Part shown: piece after piece, positions 8,641 through 17,726 of the stretch | How the letters are laid out: each line of letters opens with the position of its first letter | How positions within the stretch are numbered: the stretch's first letter is position 1 | DNA from: Vibrio splendidus | GTDB lineage: Bacteria > Pseudomonadota > Gammaproteobacteria > Enterobacterales > Vibrionaceae | Length of the DNA stretch: 64,000 nt | Direction of reading: 5' to 3' | Assembly (NCBI RefSeq): GCF_001557875.1 | Contig: NZ_LNRF01000012.1 | Coordinates: 62,001-126,000 of the forward strand | Program-made: the position numbers and the translations under genes | Notes under the pieces: generated by a model | The model's database searches: none | Seen by the model: the letters and a program-made list of their open reading frames with translations, nothing else | What the model was told of the DNA's origin: nothing

Positions 8641-10008
8641 ATGAAACTAACAGCAAAACCCTCAGCTAGTAACGCTTTACTTATTTCTATTACGACACCG
8701 GACTTCAAAGGTGACGAAGCAAAAGAGTCTCTTGCCGAACTTGCTCGCTTAGTAACAACCCTAGGGTTTAAAGTGGTCGGTACTCAATCGCAGCACCACA
8801 GTTCAACTCAACGACAAAACGTGTTGGGTGCCGGTAAGCTTGCGGAAATTGCACACCTAACTGGTTACCAAGGTTCGATTGAAGAAGCTGAAGATGAAGA
8901 CTTCCTTGATGAATCTGGTCTGTTTGATTCAGAAATCGACGAGCTAGATTTTGATGATCTTCCAACGGGCGACTTTCAATACGGCGCTGCTGATGTTGTG
9001 GTATTCGACTGTGATTTGAGCCCGTCTCAACTGCGTAATGTCGAATCTCACCTAGGTGTCGAAGTTTTTGACCGTACAGGCATCATCATTGAGATCTTCA
9101 GTCGCCACGCTCGTACTCGTACTGCTCGCCTGCAAGTTGAAATCGCTCGTCTAAACTACTTAGTTCCACGACTTCGTGAAGTGTCTGAGGGCGACAAAGA
9201 ACGCCAAATGGGCCAAGGTGCGGGTGAAACATCACTAGAACTTGACCGTCGTAAAGTACGTGACCAAATCGCAGCGCTTAAACGTGAGCTAGTAAGCGTA
9301 CAAGATGAAATGAAGAACCGACGTACCAAACGCGCGGAGCTTTTCACTGTTGCTTTAGTTGGCTACACCAATGCCGGTAAGTCTTCGATGATGCGTGCAA
9401 TGACCGCAACCGAAGTAGTGGGTGAAGATAAACTGTTCGCAACGCTAGATACCACGGTTCGTGCGCTTCAACCAATTACTCAGCCGCGTATTCTGGTTTC
9501 GGATACAGTGGGTTTCATCAAGAAATTGCCACACGATCTGGTTGCTTCGTTCCACTCAACGCTAGCAGAAGCACATGATGCTTCATTGCTGCTTTATGTA
9601 GTTGATGCTTCTGATGTTTCATTCCGCGCGCAGCTGGATGTAGTACACGACGTATTAGCGCAAGTGGGTGTTGAAGGCAGCGAAAAACTATTAGTGCTGA
9701 ATAAGTGCGATAGATTGACTGAAGAACAGCAATTAGAGCTGATCGAAGAATTCCCAGATGCGATGCTAACGTCGACTCGTGATCCGCTGGATATCACTAA
9801 GCTACACAAATACATCGTTGGTGTTGCAGAAGAAGGCATGATCGAAGAAGAGATCACTATCCCTTATTCTGGACAAGGCATCATCGGCGAGATTCGCTCA
9901 AACATGAGTGTGGTGAAAGAAGAGTACGACTACGAACATATCAAACTTACAGTTCGTTCAAGCGCAATTGATTTAGCACGATTGAAAAAGCGTATGCAGA
10001 AGTCTTAA
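8641..10008 (+). CDS. hflX: HflX-family GTPase with acidic insertion (probable HflX paralogue)
   Basis: The 455-residue protein has the HflX N-terminal domain (QRQNVLGAGKLAEIA, then DCDLSPSQLRNVE and DRTGIIIEIFSRHARTRTARLQVE), a coiled linker with the glycine-rich GQGAGETSLE motif, and a G domain. G1 is GYTNAGKSS, G3 DTVGF and G4 NKCD. HflX splits stalled or heat-damaged ribosomes. Two points are unusual. A strongly acidic stretch at about residues 79-112 interrupts the N domain where standard HflX goes directly from the K-x-E-I-A helix to the VVxFD strand. The P-loop is followed by SMMRAMT instead of the usual TLFNALT. Standard hflX sits beside hfq, which is not the case here, so this is probably a second copy. 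A terminator follows. Confidence 0.85.
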   Translation: MKLTAKPSASNALLISITTPDFKGDEAKESLAELARLVTTLGFKVVGTQSQHHSSTQRQNVLGAGKLAEIAHLTGYQGSIEEAEDEDFLDESGLFDSEIDELDFDDLPTGDFQYGAADVVVFDCDLSPSQLRNVESHLGVEVFDRTGIIIEIFSRHARTRTARLQVEIARLNYLVPRLREVSEGDKERQMGQGAGETSLELDRRKVRDQIAALKRELVSVQDEMKNRRTKRAELFTVALVGYTNAGKSSMMRAMTATEVVGEDKLFATLDTTVRALQPITQPRILVSDTVGFIKKLPHDLVASFHSTLAEAHDASLLLYVVDASDVSFRAQLDVVHDVLAQVGVEGSEKLLVLNKCDRLTEEQQLELIEEFPDAMLTSTRDPLDITKLHKYIVGVAEEGMIEEEITIPYSGQGIIGEIRSNMSVVKEEYDYEHIKLTVRSSAIDLARLKKRMQKS

Positions 10009-10041
10009 TCTTTTAGCTAGTTTAAGAAGAATGAGCAAAAG

Positions 10042-10069
10042 AAAAGCGACCCGATAAGGTCGCTTTTTT
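10042..10069. terminator. Terminator between hflX and the convergent pfaD
   Basis: AAAAGCGACC pairs perfectly with GGTCGCTTTT (loop CGATAA), with a T-run on the plus side and an A-run on its left. It could stop transcription from both directions: hflX (plus) and the pfa operon (minus), whose last stop codon lies 36 bases to its right. Confidence 0.88.
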
Positions 10070-10104
10070 ATTCGTTGAGCTTAATTAACGCTGTATTGAA
10101 ATGC

Positions 10105-11742
10105 CTATGCCATTCTTTGCGTCGGCTTCCAACGTGCGAGTTCTGGGTCAAGCTTGATGCCCTGTGAAGTCAGAAGGTTAACACGCGCTAAGTACGCCGC
10201 ACCGTGCATCAGATGCTTAGCAAGGTCGACCGCATTACGCTGTTGATAATCGTCTAGGTAGCTGTCTTTTGCCCATGCGTTGAATGCACCAAGTGCAGGG
10301 CCTGCCCATACTTGGTAATCCATTTCACGACCTTGTTCACCCGTGTTTGACCAACGGCTAGAAAGTCCTAAGTACCAACGGAAGATCAACGCCATTTTAC
10401 GTTTCGGGTTACCTTCAGCACGTTCGATCTGTTTAGGATCGCGCTCGTTAAAGTGCGCCACAGTGCCAGCCCAAATATCATCCAATGTTGAACGGAATAC
10501 CTGCTTCTCGAGCTTTTGACGCTCTTCAACTGGAATCGCTTCAATCGAGTCGTAACGTGTGTAGATCTCGTACAGCTTGTTCGCACGCATTGGGAATAAA
10601 GTGCCGCGTTTAACCACTTGCAGTTTCACGCCCATTTCGAACATGTCTGCCGCCGGGGCCATAGTCACGTCAGCCATTTCAGTTGTTGAAAGCAACTTAC
10701 GTGTGTGCTCGCTCGCGCCAGCCTCAACACACGCTTGGTTGATTGAACCAGTAACAATGTAAGCTGCGCCCATGTTAAACGTTGCTAGAGCAGCGTCAGG
10801 CGTACCTACGCCACCACCACAGCCAACACGCAGCGGTGTTTTGAATTGGTACTGTGCTTGGATTTGCTCTTTCAGTGCCAGAATCGTTGGCAGTAGGGTT
10901 ACTAGCGGACGATTATCAGTGTGACCACCAGAATCGGCCTCTGCAGTAATGTCATCAGCCATAGGAACCAGCTGAGCCAGTTCCATCTGTTCTGCTGTGA
11001 TTCGGCCTTCATCTACCAAGGCTTGCAGCATTTTCACCGGAGCTGGTTGCATGAACTTGCTCGCAACTTCAGTACGGCTTACTTTGGCGATTACCTTGTT
11101 ACCGATCTGAATCTCACCTTGTGCATCGCGGCTAAGACCTGCTGCACGGTAGTGAACGATTTGCGGTGTTAGACCTAAGAAGGCAGAAGCCTCAACTGTT
11201 TTCACTTTGTGCTTTAAAAACAGCTCTACACTGCCGCGCTCTAGTGCGGGTTCGCTTGGGCTGTGAATCAGGTTAAACGCGTAAGGTCCGTTTGGTAGTG
11301 CAGCCTGAATGCGGTTAATCGCTTGCTCAACGCGAGACGGGATTAAGCCTGCCGCGCCAAATGAACAAAGAATGCCAGCTTGACCAAGCGCAATCACCAA
11401 CTCTTCAGATGAAATGCCGTTTGCCATTGCACCAGCATAGTAAGCGTATTTCACGCCGTGGCAGCGACGAAAATCTTCGTCGCCTAGGCTTTGTGTACCA
11501 AGAGCAGGAGCAAAAGCGCTAACGGGCTGACTGTTCGCTGAGCTTGCTGAATCGCCCGATGCAATCTCAGCTTGTTGGCTTACGCCTAAGCCTTTTTCAG
11601 GGTGGTTTACTACGTAACAAGCAAGGCTTAAATCTTTCAAAATTGTCGACATTGCTGCGTTATCGAAACGCGTTGTGTTCTCTTCGATCTGCCAAGGCCA
11701 CGGAGATAGCTTTTCGTTATTGATTGTAGTTTGAGTTGTCAT
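10105..11742 (-). CDS. pfaD: PUFA synthase enoyl reductase PfaD
   Basis: This 545-residue protein is the flavin-dependent enoyl reductase of the polyunsaturated fatty acid synthase. It belongs to the 2-nitropropane dioxygenase-like TIM-barrel family. The FMN phosphate-binding region is visible as GCGGGVGTPDAALATFNMGAAYIVTGSINQ (about residues 309-338). Upstream are the family's GVKYAYYAGAMANGISSEELV and FGAAGLIPSRVE segments. It reduces the trans-enoyl intermediates formed on the PfaA carrier domains. It is the last gene of the operon, 38 bases after pfaC. Length and position match known pfa clusters. Confidence 0.95.
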   Translation of the reverse strand: MTTQTTINNEKLSPWPWQIEENTTRFDNAAMSTILKDLSLACYVVNHPEKGLGVSQQAEIASGDSASSANSQPVSAFAPALGTQSLGDEDFRRCHGVKYAYYAGAMANGISSEELVIALGQAGILCSFGAAGLIPSRVEQAINRIQAALPNGPYAFNLIHSPSEPALERGSVELFLKHKVKTVEASAFLGLTPQIVHYRAAGLSRDAQGEIQIGNKVIAKVSRTEVASKFMQPAPVKMLQALVDEGRITAEQMELAQLVPMADDITAEADSGGHTDNRPLVTLLPTILALKEQIQAQYQFKTPLRVGCGGGVGTPDAALATFNMGAAYIVTGSINQACVEAGASEHTRKLLSTTEMADVTMAPAADMFEMGVKLQVVKRGTLFPMRANKLYEIYTRYDSIEAIPVEERQKLEKQVFRSTLDDIWAGTVAHFNERDPKQIERAEGNPKRKMALIFRWYLGLSSRWSNTGEQGREMDYQVWAGPALGAFNAWAKDSYLDDYQQRNAVDLAKHLMHGAAYLARVNLLTSQGIKLDPELARWKPTQRMA

Positions 11743-11780
11743 ACTAAATTCTTTCCTAATTCTCTGTCTCTAATGGCGGC

Positions 11781-14700
11781 TTATGCTTTATCGATAGCAG
11801 GGGCTTCTTCGATACAAATCGCGATGTCTTTCACTTCGTAAATACGCAGACCATCTTTGCTCAGGTTTGCGTCACCAACGATGATGCGTTTACCGTTTTC
11901 ATCTTTAATCGCAGTGATGTGTACATCCAGAGACATCTGTTTGTTCAGAGGGTTAATCTGACCACGGTATTTCCATTTCACTTCAGATTGGATTTGACCA
12001 AACTTCGGATTGCGGAAGCCAGCGCCAAGATCTTTGTTTAGCGCGTAGGTTTGCATCAGTTCGATGATCGCTTCAACACCTAGAGAACCTGGCATTACCG
12101 GATCTTGATGGAAGTGGAATTGGAAGAACCAATCGCTTGGGTCAATCGTGCGCTCAGCGTATAGGTAACCAAGGCCGTCTTTACCACCATCGCTGGTGAT
12201 CTGCACGGTATCGATGAAGTTCAAGCGACCGCCAGCCAGTTGGTAGTGCTCTTGCACTTCACCAGTAGCAGAAACAGGTGCATTGAAGTAACGAGTCGTT
12301 TTGTCTAGCAGGTTGATGTTTACATCCGGTGTGCGGTTGTTATCAACGTGCCAAGGGTGAGTCACTTTACCGTTGTCCAAACCAAGTTGGTCTTTCAGTG
12401 CTGCGCCTTTGAAGTAACCAAATACAGCGGTACCTTGGTAGAAAGGCACGCCGTCGGTGCTCAGTTCGAAGCTGAAGCTCTGTACGATGTTGGTGCCCAT
12501 CATTACCGTTGAAAGCAGACGAGAATCGTTGGTAATCGTTTTGCCACGCAAGTCGACGTTACGCAGCATTTTGCCGCTGCCGTCTAGGTTACGGAAAAAC
12601 AGCTCTTCACCTGGGAAGCCCAATGTGGTGCCCATATAGCCAGAGATGAAGCCGTTTGGCTGCAATGAAATCTCCATCAATACCGAGTAAGGCATCAAGG
12701 TGTGATGGCTGTTTTCATCAAAGTACCATGCATTTTCTGGCACTTCGTATTCTGCGATACATGATGAAGGTTTCTTGAAGTCGCCACGCTTACCGTCGAT
12801 TTCAACCACACGTGTAGTTAACTGTAGGTCGCCACATGGAGTACGTGGTGGAATCATCCCGCGATAGATAGAAAAATCAGGACCAAAACATTTCTCGATA
12901 TCGCCAGTCGCGAATTCGAACATGTGATAAGGCGTGAACGGAACCGTATCGGGTGTGCGGTTCGGGTAATCTGGAGTCACCGGCGCTTCAACGTGTTGAA
13001 GTGGAATTACCCCTTTGTTTGGCGCAGTTTCTAGGTCTTCAATTTGCGCCATGAGTGGTGCATTTGCTGAAGCTTGTTGGTTCACTGCTGGTGTATGACC
13101 CAAGTTTTCGATAACAGGGGTCGCGACAGCTGTTTCTAAAGAAGGTAGGTAACGAGTACATTCGTCGTCTTCTTTGATCATCACACCCAAGTTTTGGAAA
13201 TCAACAATCACTTTGCCGTTGAGCAAGATATCGATGTTGGCTTTCGCGTATGGGCGAGGGCTTAGATCAATCTCAGTCACTTCCATGCGGTAAGTAAGTT
13301 CTGCCGATTGTGGTAGAACTTGACCACGACAGCGTACTTGCTGAGGCGCATTTTCAAGAGGCTGGAAACGACCATTTTGAACAAGCGTGTGCATGCCAAG
13401 GTGCATCATGAAGAATTGCAGCAGTTGACCACAACCTTCTGCCATCAAAGAGCCAGCCATTACTGAGTCATCTTTGAAGTGACAAGGGAAGTACCAGTGC
13501 TCAGGCTCTAGCTGCTTGTGACCTTCAATCAGACCAAGTCCCCATGTGCCGCCTTGCGGTTCAACACGGCTGACCTTTTCGATCATCATGAACTTCTCAG
13601 AGCTGAAGCATAAAGAAGGCTGATGGCGATCAGATTGGTGAGTTGGGCCAAAACACTCGGCAATGTTTGCAGTCAGTAGGTGGCGCAGTTCTTGGTGGTT
13701 AAACTGCGTTTTAGGGCAGTGCAGCATAGGGTCGAAGCGTTGCTTAGTTGCAAGCTTACGAGCCTTGATTTCATCTTCAGTGTGAATCACACCTTTGCCA
13801 TCTGCTAGCTCTTCATCAGTGAAGAAACCTGCACAACCGTTATCCATTTTCAGGATCATCTTGTCGCCAACGAAACATTCGTACGAGAAGAAGAACAGTA
13901 GCGTGTCGCCATTGCGAGCAAAGCTGTTGATTGAGATGTCGTAACGCAGTGTGTCGCCACCACGAGGCAAGTCGCCAAGGAAGGTCAGCGTGCAATCAAG
14001 CAAGCGATAAACGCGCTCGCCTTTGTTTTCAAAATCAATGCCTAAGTAGCTGATCAGCATTAGGTCACATTGACCAGATTCAACCGCGACAGCCCAAGGG
14101 ATCTGACCATCAACAAGATACGGCGCATCAACAGGGATGTCGTATTCAGTGGTCATGGTGCTTGGCTTGTACTCGTTTACTGTCGCGTTGAGCTTGGTCA
14201 CACGAGATACCAATAGGTAGTCGGTGGTTGGTAAGCGAACGCGGCGCGAGTAGCTATCGATGATCGCGTAATCAGGGCCAAATACATTCGCAATATCACC
14301 TTCCGCGTATTCAACCAGATCATCGTAATCCCAGATACATGGCTTACGGATAGGTTTTACTGGTGCTGGCGTCGTAAGTGCGTTTACTGGCATTGACTGA
14401 ACCTGAGTCGATTGAGCTTGTACAGGCTGAGTTGACGTTTGTTGACCAGTTATTTGTTGACCACTCGTTTGTTGAATCAGGGCATTGCTATCTAAACCAG
14501 ACGTAATTGCGTTTAACTGTGCCTTTAATAGCGCATCAGCCATCTGCATGCCTTGGGCACGAGTGTGCAGGAATGCTTTGTGAACTTGCTGGGCCGCTTG
14601 CTGGTTTTGAGCAAAAGCTTGGTTATGTGGTGTTACAGACGGTTGTAATGCTGCATCCGTCTTAGCGTCGATTTGAGACGCGCCATTTTTAGCGGATAGG

Positions 14701-17700
14701 ACATGAGTCATATTGCTGTGGTTACCTGTTAGCTGACTGTGGCGAGTTGGCGCCAGAGTAGGGGATACTGATGTAGGAGTTTCGATTACTGGCTCTACCG
14801 CGTTCTGCGCTAATGTTTTCTTCTCTAACTCTTTTTGCGCAAGGGCTGCTTGAATGCTTGCTGTCGTTGGAATCGACGCCACTCTTGCTGCTTGTTTACC
14901 AGAAGCTTTCTGTTGAATCGTTGCCAAGTTGGCCACTGGGGTTTGAGCAATATGTTGATAGATATCGCGACCACCTAATGTCACTTGCTTAACCAATTGA
15001 CGTTTAGCATCGCTCGCTAGTTCATTGCTTAAACGAACGGAAAGTGACTGAGATTCAACACTCGACTGGCTTAGTAGCAGCTGTGAACATTGTCCTTCGC
15101 TGATGTTGGCAACAATCGCGCTCTTAGAGCTGATGTTTGGATTCAGAGACTCAAGGTTTAGGTTGAGCAGGCCGTGTAGCAGACTTGCCATGCCAGAAGC
15201 TGCAGAGCAGTGACCCACACGTAGACTTGCTTGAGTGGTCTTGGTTACACCTAGATTGAGAGATACAAGCTCGTGTGATGAAGACTCTGGTGCATGGTTA
15301 AGCTCAAGCAGAGATACATCGTTCGAGCCGATGCCTGCTTGAGTCAGTAACTCATCAGCAACGGCGTTGCTACGCTCGCTTGAACCAAAGGCCAATGCAT
15401 TGATGCTGCCGTAAGCCGTATCTTGGTTTCCGGTGGCTCGACTCTCTTCAACAAGAACGATTGCACCAGCGCCTTCACCGACATTCCAACTGCCGTCTTG
15501 CGGTTGTCCGAATTTAGGATCAAGTGACACTGGGCTCACGCTGTTCTTCAGAATCACATGTTCTGCGCTGCCGCTAAGGTCAACGGCTGCAATCACGACT
15601 GCATCCATGGATTCTTGCGACATTAGGTTTTGTGCGACATCGATACAACGAGCAACCGACTGTTCAGCGGCTGAAATCGTAAAGGCAGGGCCGTTAAAGT
15701 CCCACAATGAAGAGATGCGCGAAGCCATGATATTACCGATGAAACTGGTGTACTGGTTCAGCTTGGCTGCGTCCATCACACTGTCCATCGCAATGGTTTC
15801 TAGCGCTTGGTATTCGTCTTGTGTCAGCTCAATCCCCATGTTGGTAAAGCTGTCAGCCAATTGGCTATGCAGGTTTACGCGTCCACGGAATTGGTGCATT
15901 TCAAGTTCTGTTTCCATTGCCACTAAAACCGCAACCTTTTGACCTGCCACGAGCTTGGCATCTTTGATGGCTTCGTCTGCAACTTTCATCAGTAGCAACT
16001 GCTGAGAGATCAAACGGTCATCTTCATTAGGCGGTACTTTGAAGCGTAGGAAATCGAGGTCGAATTGATCGATGTACGCGCCATTTGGAATGCCGTGTAA
16101 ACCAAACTGATTCAGCAGTTCTGGATGTTGGTCTAAGCCTTTCCAGCGTTTCTTCGGCAAGGCAATGAAAGCATCGCTGTTAGTCTCAATCGCAGTGCTT
16201 AGTGCATTGATGCTTTGCAGAGAACCGAAGTGAGACGCGAGACCAGTAATGCTTAAATTAGGCGATTGTAGGCTTGGAGATGCTGACTCTTGAGTCTGGT
16301 TTGCATGACCCGTACCTGAATACGCTTCAAGCAGTAAGTGAGCATTACAACCACCGAAACCAAATACAGAAACACCCGCACAGCGCTCTTGGTTGCCCGC
16401 TTTACTTGGCCAAGGTTGCACTTGTGTTGGTAGCGTCTGTGAACCAAATAAACCTTCTGGCGACGATAGCGGCTTGTCCAAATTAATACTTGGTGGAAGC
16501 ACGCCTTCTTTCATCGCGAAGATCATCTTCATGATCCCTGGCATACCTGCTGCCGTCAGCAGGTGACCGAGGTTTGACTTCGCAGAGCCAATCAATGGCG
16601 GGTTAGAGCCATTCAATTTGCCAGCAAAGAAACGCTCCATTGAGGTTAACTCAACCTTGTCACCTAATGGTGTGCCGGTTGCGTGACACTCAATCACTTC
16701 AATGCTGTCTGGTGATAGCTTTGAAGCCTCGTAAGCGCGTTCAAAGGCTTGGACTTGTCCCTTGCTATTTGGACTTAATACGAACTGGCCACGGCCATCG
16801 TTCGACAAGCCAATACCGCTGACGACTGCGTAGATGTTGTCGCCATCACGCTCTGCATCAGCTAAGCGTTTTAGCACTAAAACACCGGCACCTTCGCCAG
16901 CAAACAGACCTTTACTGTTGCTATCAAACGGAACCGAAACACCGTGGTCTGGGTAAGCGTGGAAGATGGAAAAACCCATGTTGATAAAGAATGGGTCAGC
17001 ACCGGATACCGCGCCTGCCAACATCATGTCGGCTTTGCCCGTGTTCAAGTAATCACACGCTAACTTCAATGAATACACTGAGCTTGCACATGCCGCATCT
17101 AGGCTAAGTTGTACGTTGCCTAAACCTAGCGCATCAGCCACTAACTTAGAGGCGTTGTGTGCTGCTGCACCGTTGATCGGGTTGAGGTCTTGAGCAGTTT
17201 CATTGGTTGGTAGCAGTGAAAACTGGTCATTATTCAATTTATCTTTAAGTGCTTTCTCGACCACCGAGTGATACATCGGCAGAAACAGGTCGTTTGAGCG
17301 TGTGGTTGGGAACGAAAGGGCACCCATGATCACGCCTGTGCGCTCTAAAACATCGGCATTCAAATCAATGCCAGCGTCGACTAAAGCCTTACGACTGGTA
17401 TCCAAAGCCCATAGGAAACTCTGGTCAGCACCTTTGAATGATTCGGCTGTTAAGCGGTAGCCATTGCCATCGAAATTGAAGTTTTCGATGTAGCCACCTT
17501 TATCACAGTAAAAGCGGTCTGACTCACCTTGCACACCCTGATAGCTTTCAGGCTTAGCACCTAACTTTTCAGCGCTTAATGTGGTTCGAGAATCTTTTTT
17601 GTTCAGCAAGTTTTGCCAAAAATCTTTTGGCGTATCAGCTTCCGGGTATTGGTTGGCAATACCGACAATCGCGATCTTATTGCACTTCACTTGCTGCTTA

Positions 17701-17726
17701 TTCTGAGCCTGATATTGAGAACTCAT
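11781..17726 (-). CDS. pfaC: PUFA synthase subunit PfaC (ketosynthase, chain-length factor, two dehydratases)
   Basis: PfaC (1981 residues) carries four catalytic-type domains. The N-terminal ketosynthase (about 15-470) has C213 in DAACASS, HATGTPLGD, and the histidine in SNLGHLLTAAG. A second ketosynthase-like domain (about 490-900) lacks the cysteine (SAAEQSVARC), as expected for a chain-length factor. A low-complexity Gln/Ala/Thr-rich linker (about 930-1130) follows. Then come two pairs of FabA-like hotdog domains: H1416 in HFKDDSVMAGS and H1871 in HFHQDPVMPGS. These introduce and isomerise the double bonds. The gene begins 4 bases inside the pfaB stop (ATGA), suggesting coupled translation. 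Domain order agrees with characterised EPA/DHA synthases. Confidence 0.95.
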   Translation of the reverse strand: MSSQYQAQNKQQVKCNKIAIVGIANQYPEADTPKDFWQNLLNKKDSRTTLSAEKLGAKPESYQGVQGESDRFYCDKGGYIENFNFDGNGYRLTAESFKGADQSFLWALDTSRKALVDAGIDLNADVLERTGVIMGALSFPTTRSNDLFLPMYHSVVEKALKDKLNNDQFSLLPTNETAQDLNPINGAAAHNASKLVADALGLGNVQLSLDAACASSVYSLKLACDYLNTGKADMMLAGAVSGADPFFINMGFSIFHAYPDHGVSVPFDSNSKGLFAGEGAGVLVLKRLADAERDGDNIYAVVSGIGLSNDGRGQFVLSPNSKGQVQAFERAYEASKLSPDSIEVIECHATGTPLGDKVELTSMERFFAGKLNGSNPPLIGSAKSNLGHLLTAAGMPGIMKMIFAMKEGVLPPSINLDKPLSSPEGLFGSQTLPTQVQPWPSKAGNQERCAGVSVFGFGGCNAHLLLEAYSGTGHANQTQESASPSLQSPNLSITGLASHFGSLQSINALSTAIETNSDAFIALPKKRWKGLDQHPELLNQFGLHGIPNGAYIDQFDLDFLRFKVPPNEDDRLISQQLLLMKVADEAIKDAKLVAGQKVAVLVAMETELEMHQFRGRVNLHSQLADSFTNMGIELTQDEYQALETIAMDSVMDAAKLNQYTSFIGNIMASRISSLWDFNGPAFTISAAEQSVARCIDVAQNLMSQESMDAVVIAAVDLSGSAEHVILKNSVSPVSLDPKFGQPQDGSWNVGEGAGAIVLVEESRATGNQDTAYGSINALAFGSSERSNAVADELLTQAGIGSNDVSLLELNHAPESSSHELVSLNLGVTKTTQASLRVGHCSAASGMASLLHGLLNLNLESLNPNISSKSAIVANISEGQCSQLLLSQSSVESQSLSVRLSNELASDAKRQLVKQVTLGGRDIYQHIAQTPVANLATIQQKASGKQAARVASIPTTASIQAALAQKELEKKTLAQNAVEPVIETPTSVSPTLAPTRHSQLTGNHSNMTHVLSAKNGASQIDAKTDAALQPSVTPHNQAFAQNQQAAQQVHKAFLHTRAQGMQMADALLKAQLNAITSGLDSNALIQQTSGQQITGQQTSTQPVQAQSTQVQSMPVNALTTPAPVKPIRKPCIWDYDDLVEYAEGDIANVFGPDYAIIDSYSRRVRLPTTDYLLVSRVTKLNATVNEYKPSTMTTEYDIPVDAPYLVDGQIPWAVAVESGQCDLMLISYLGIDFENKGERVYRLLDCTLTFLGDLPRGGDTLRYDISINSFARNGDTLLFFFSYECFVGDKMILKMDNGCAGFFTDEELADGKGVIHTEDEIKARKLATKQRFDPMLHCPKTQFNHQELRHLLTANIAECFGPTHQSDRHQPSLCFSSEKFMMIEKVSRVEPQGGTWGLGLIEGHKQLEPEHWYFPCHFKDDSVMAGSLMAEGCGQLLQFFMMHLGMHTLVQNGRFQPLENAPQQVRCRGQVLPQSAELTYRMEVTEIDLSPRPYAKANIDILLNGKVIVDFQNLGVMIKEDDECTRYLPSLETAVATPVIENLGHTPAVNQQASANAPLMAQIEDLETAPNKGVIPLQHVEAPVTPDYPNRTPDTVPFTPYHMFEFATGDIEKCFGPDFSIYRGMIPPRTPCGDLQLTTRVVEIDGKRGDFKKPSSCIAEYEVPENAWYFDENSHHTLMPYSVLMEISLQPNGFISGYMGTTLGFPGEELFFRNLDGSGKMLRNVDLRGKTITNDSRLLSTVMMGTNIVQSFSFELSTDGVPFYQGTAVFGYFKGAALKDQLGLDNGKVTHPWHVDNNRTPDVNINLLDKTTRYFNAPVSATGEVQEHYQLAGGRLNFIDTVQITSDGGKDGLGYLYAERTIDPSDWFFQFHFHQDPVMPGSLGVEAIIELMQTYALNKDLGAGFRNPKFGQIQSEVKWKYRGQINPLNKQMSLDVHITAIKDENGKRIIVGDANLSKDGLRIYEVKDIAICIEEAPAIDKA

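Noticed and set aside
15433..15942. 169-codon frame on the plus strand opposite pfaC
   Set aside because: It is an antisense shadow of the second ketosynthase-like domain. It has no ribosome-binding site and no recognisable domain, while pfaC in this region matches its family.
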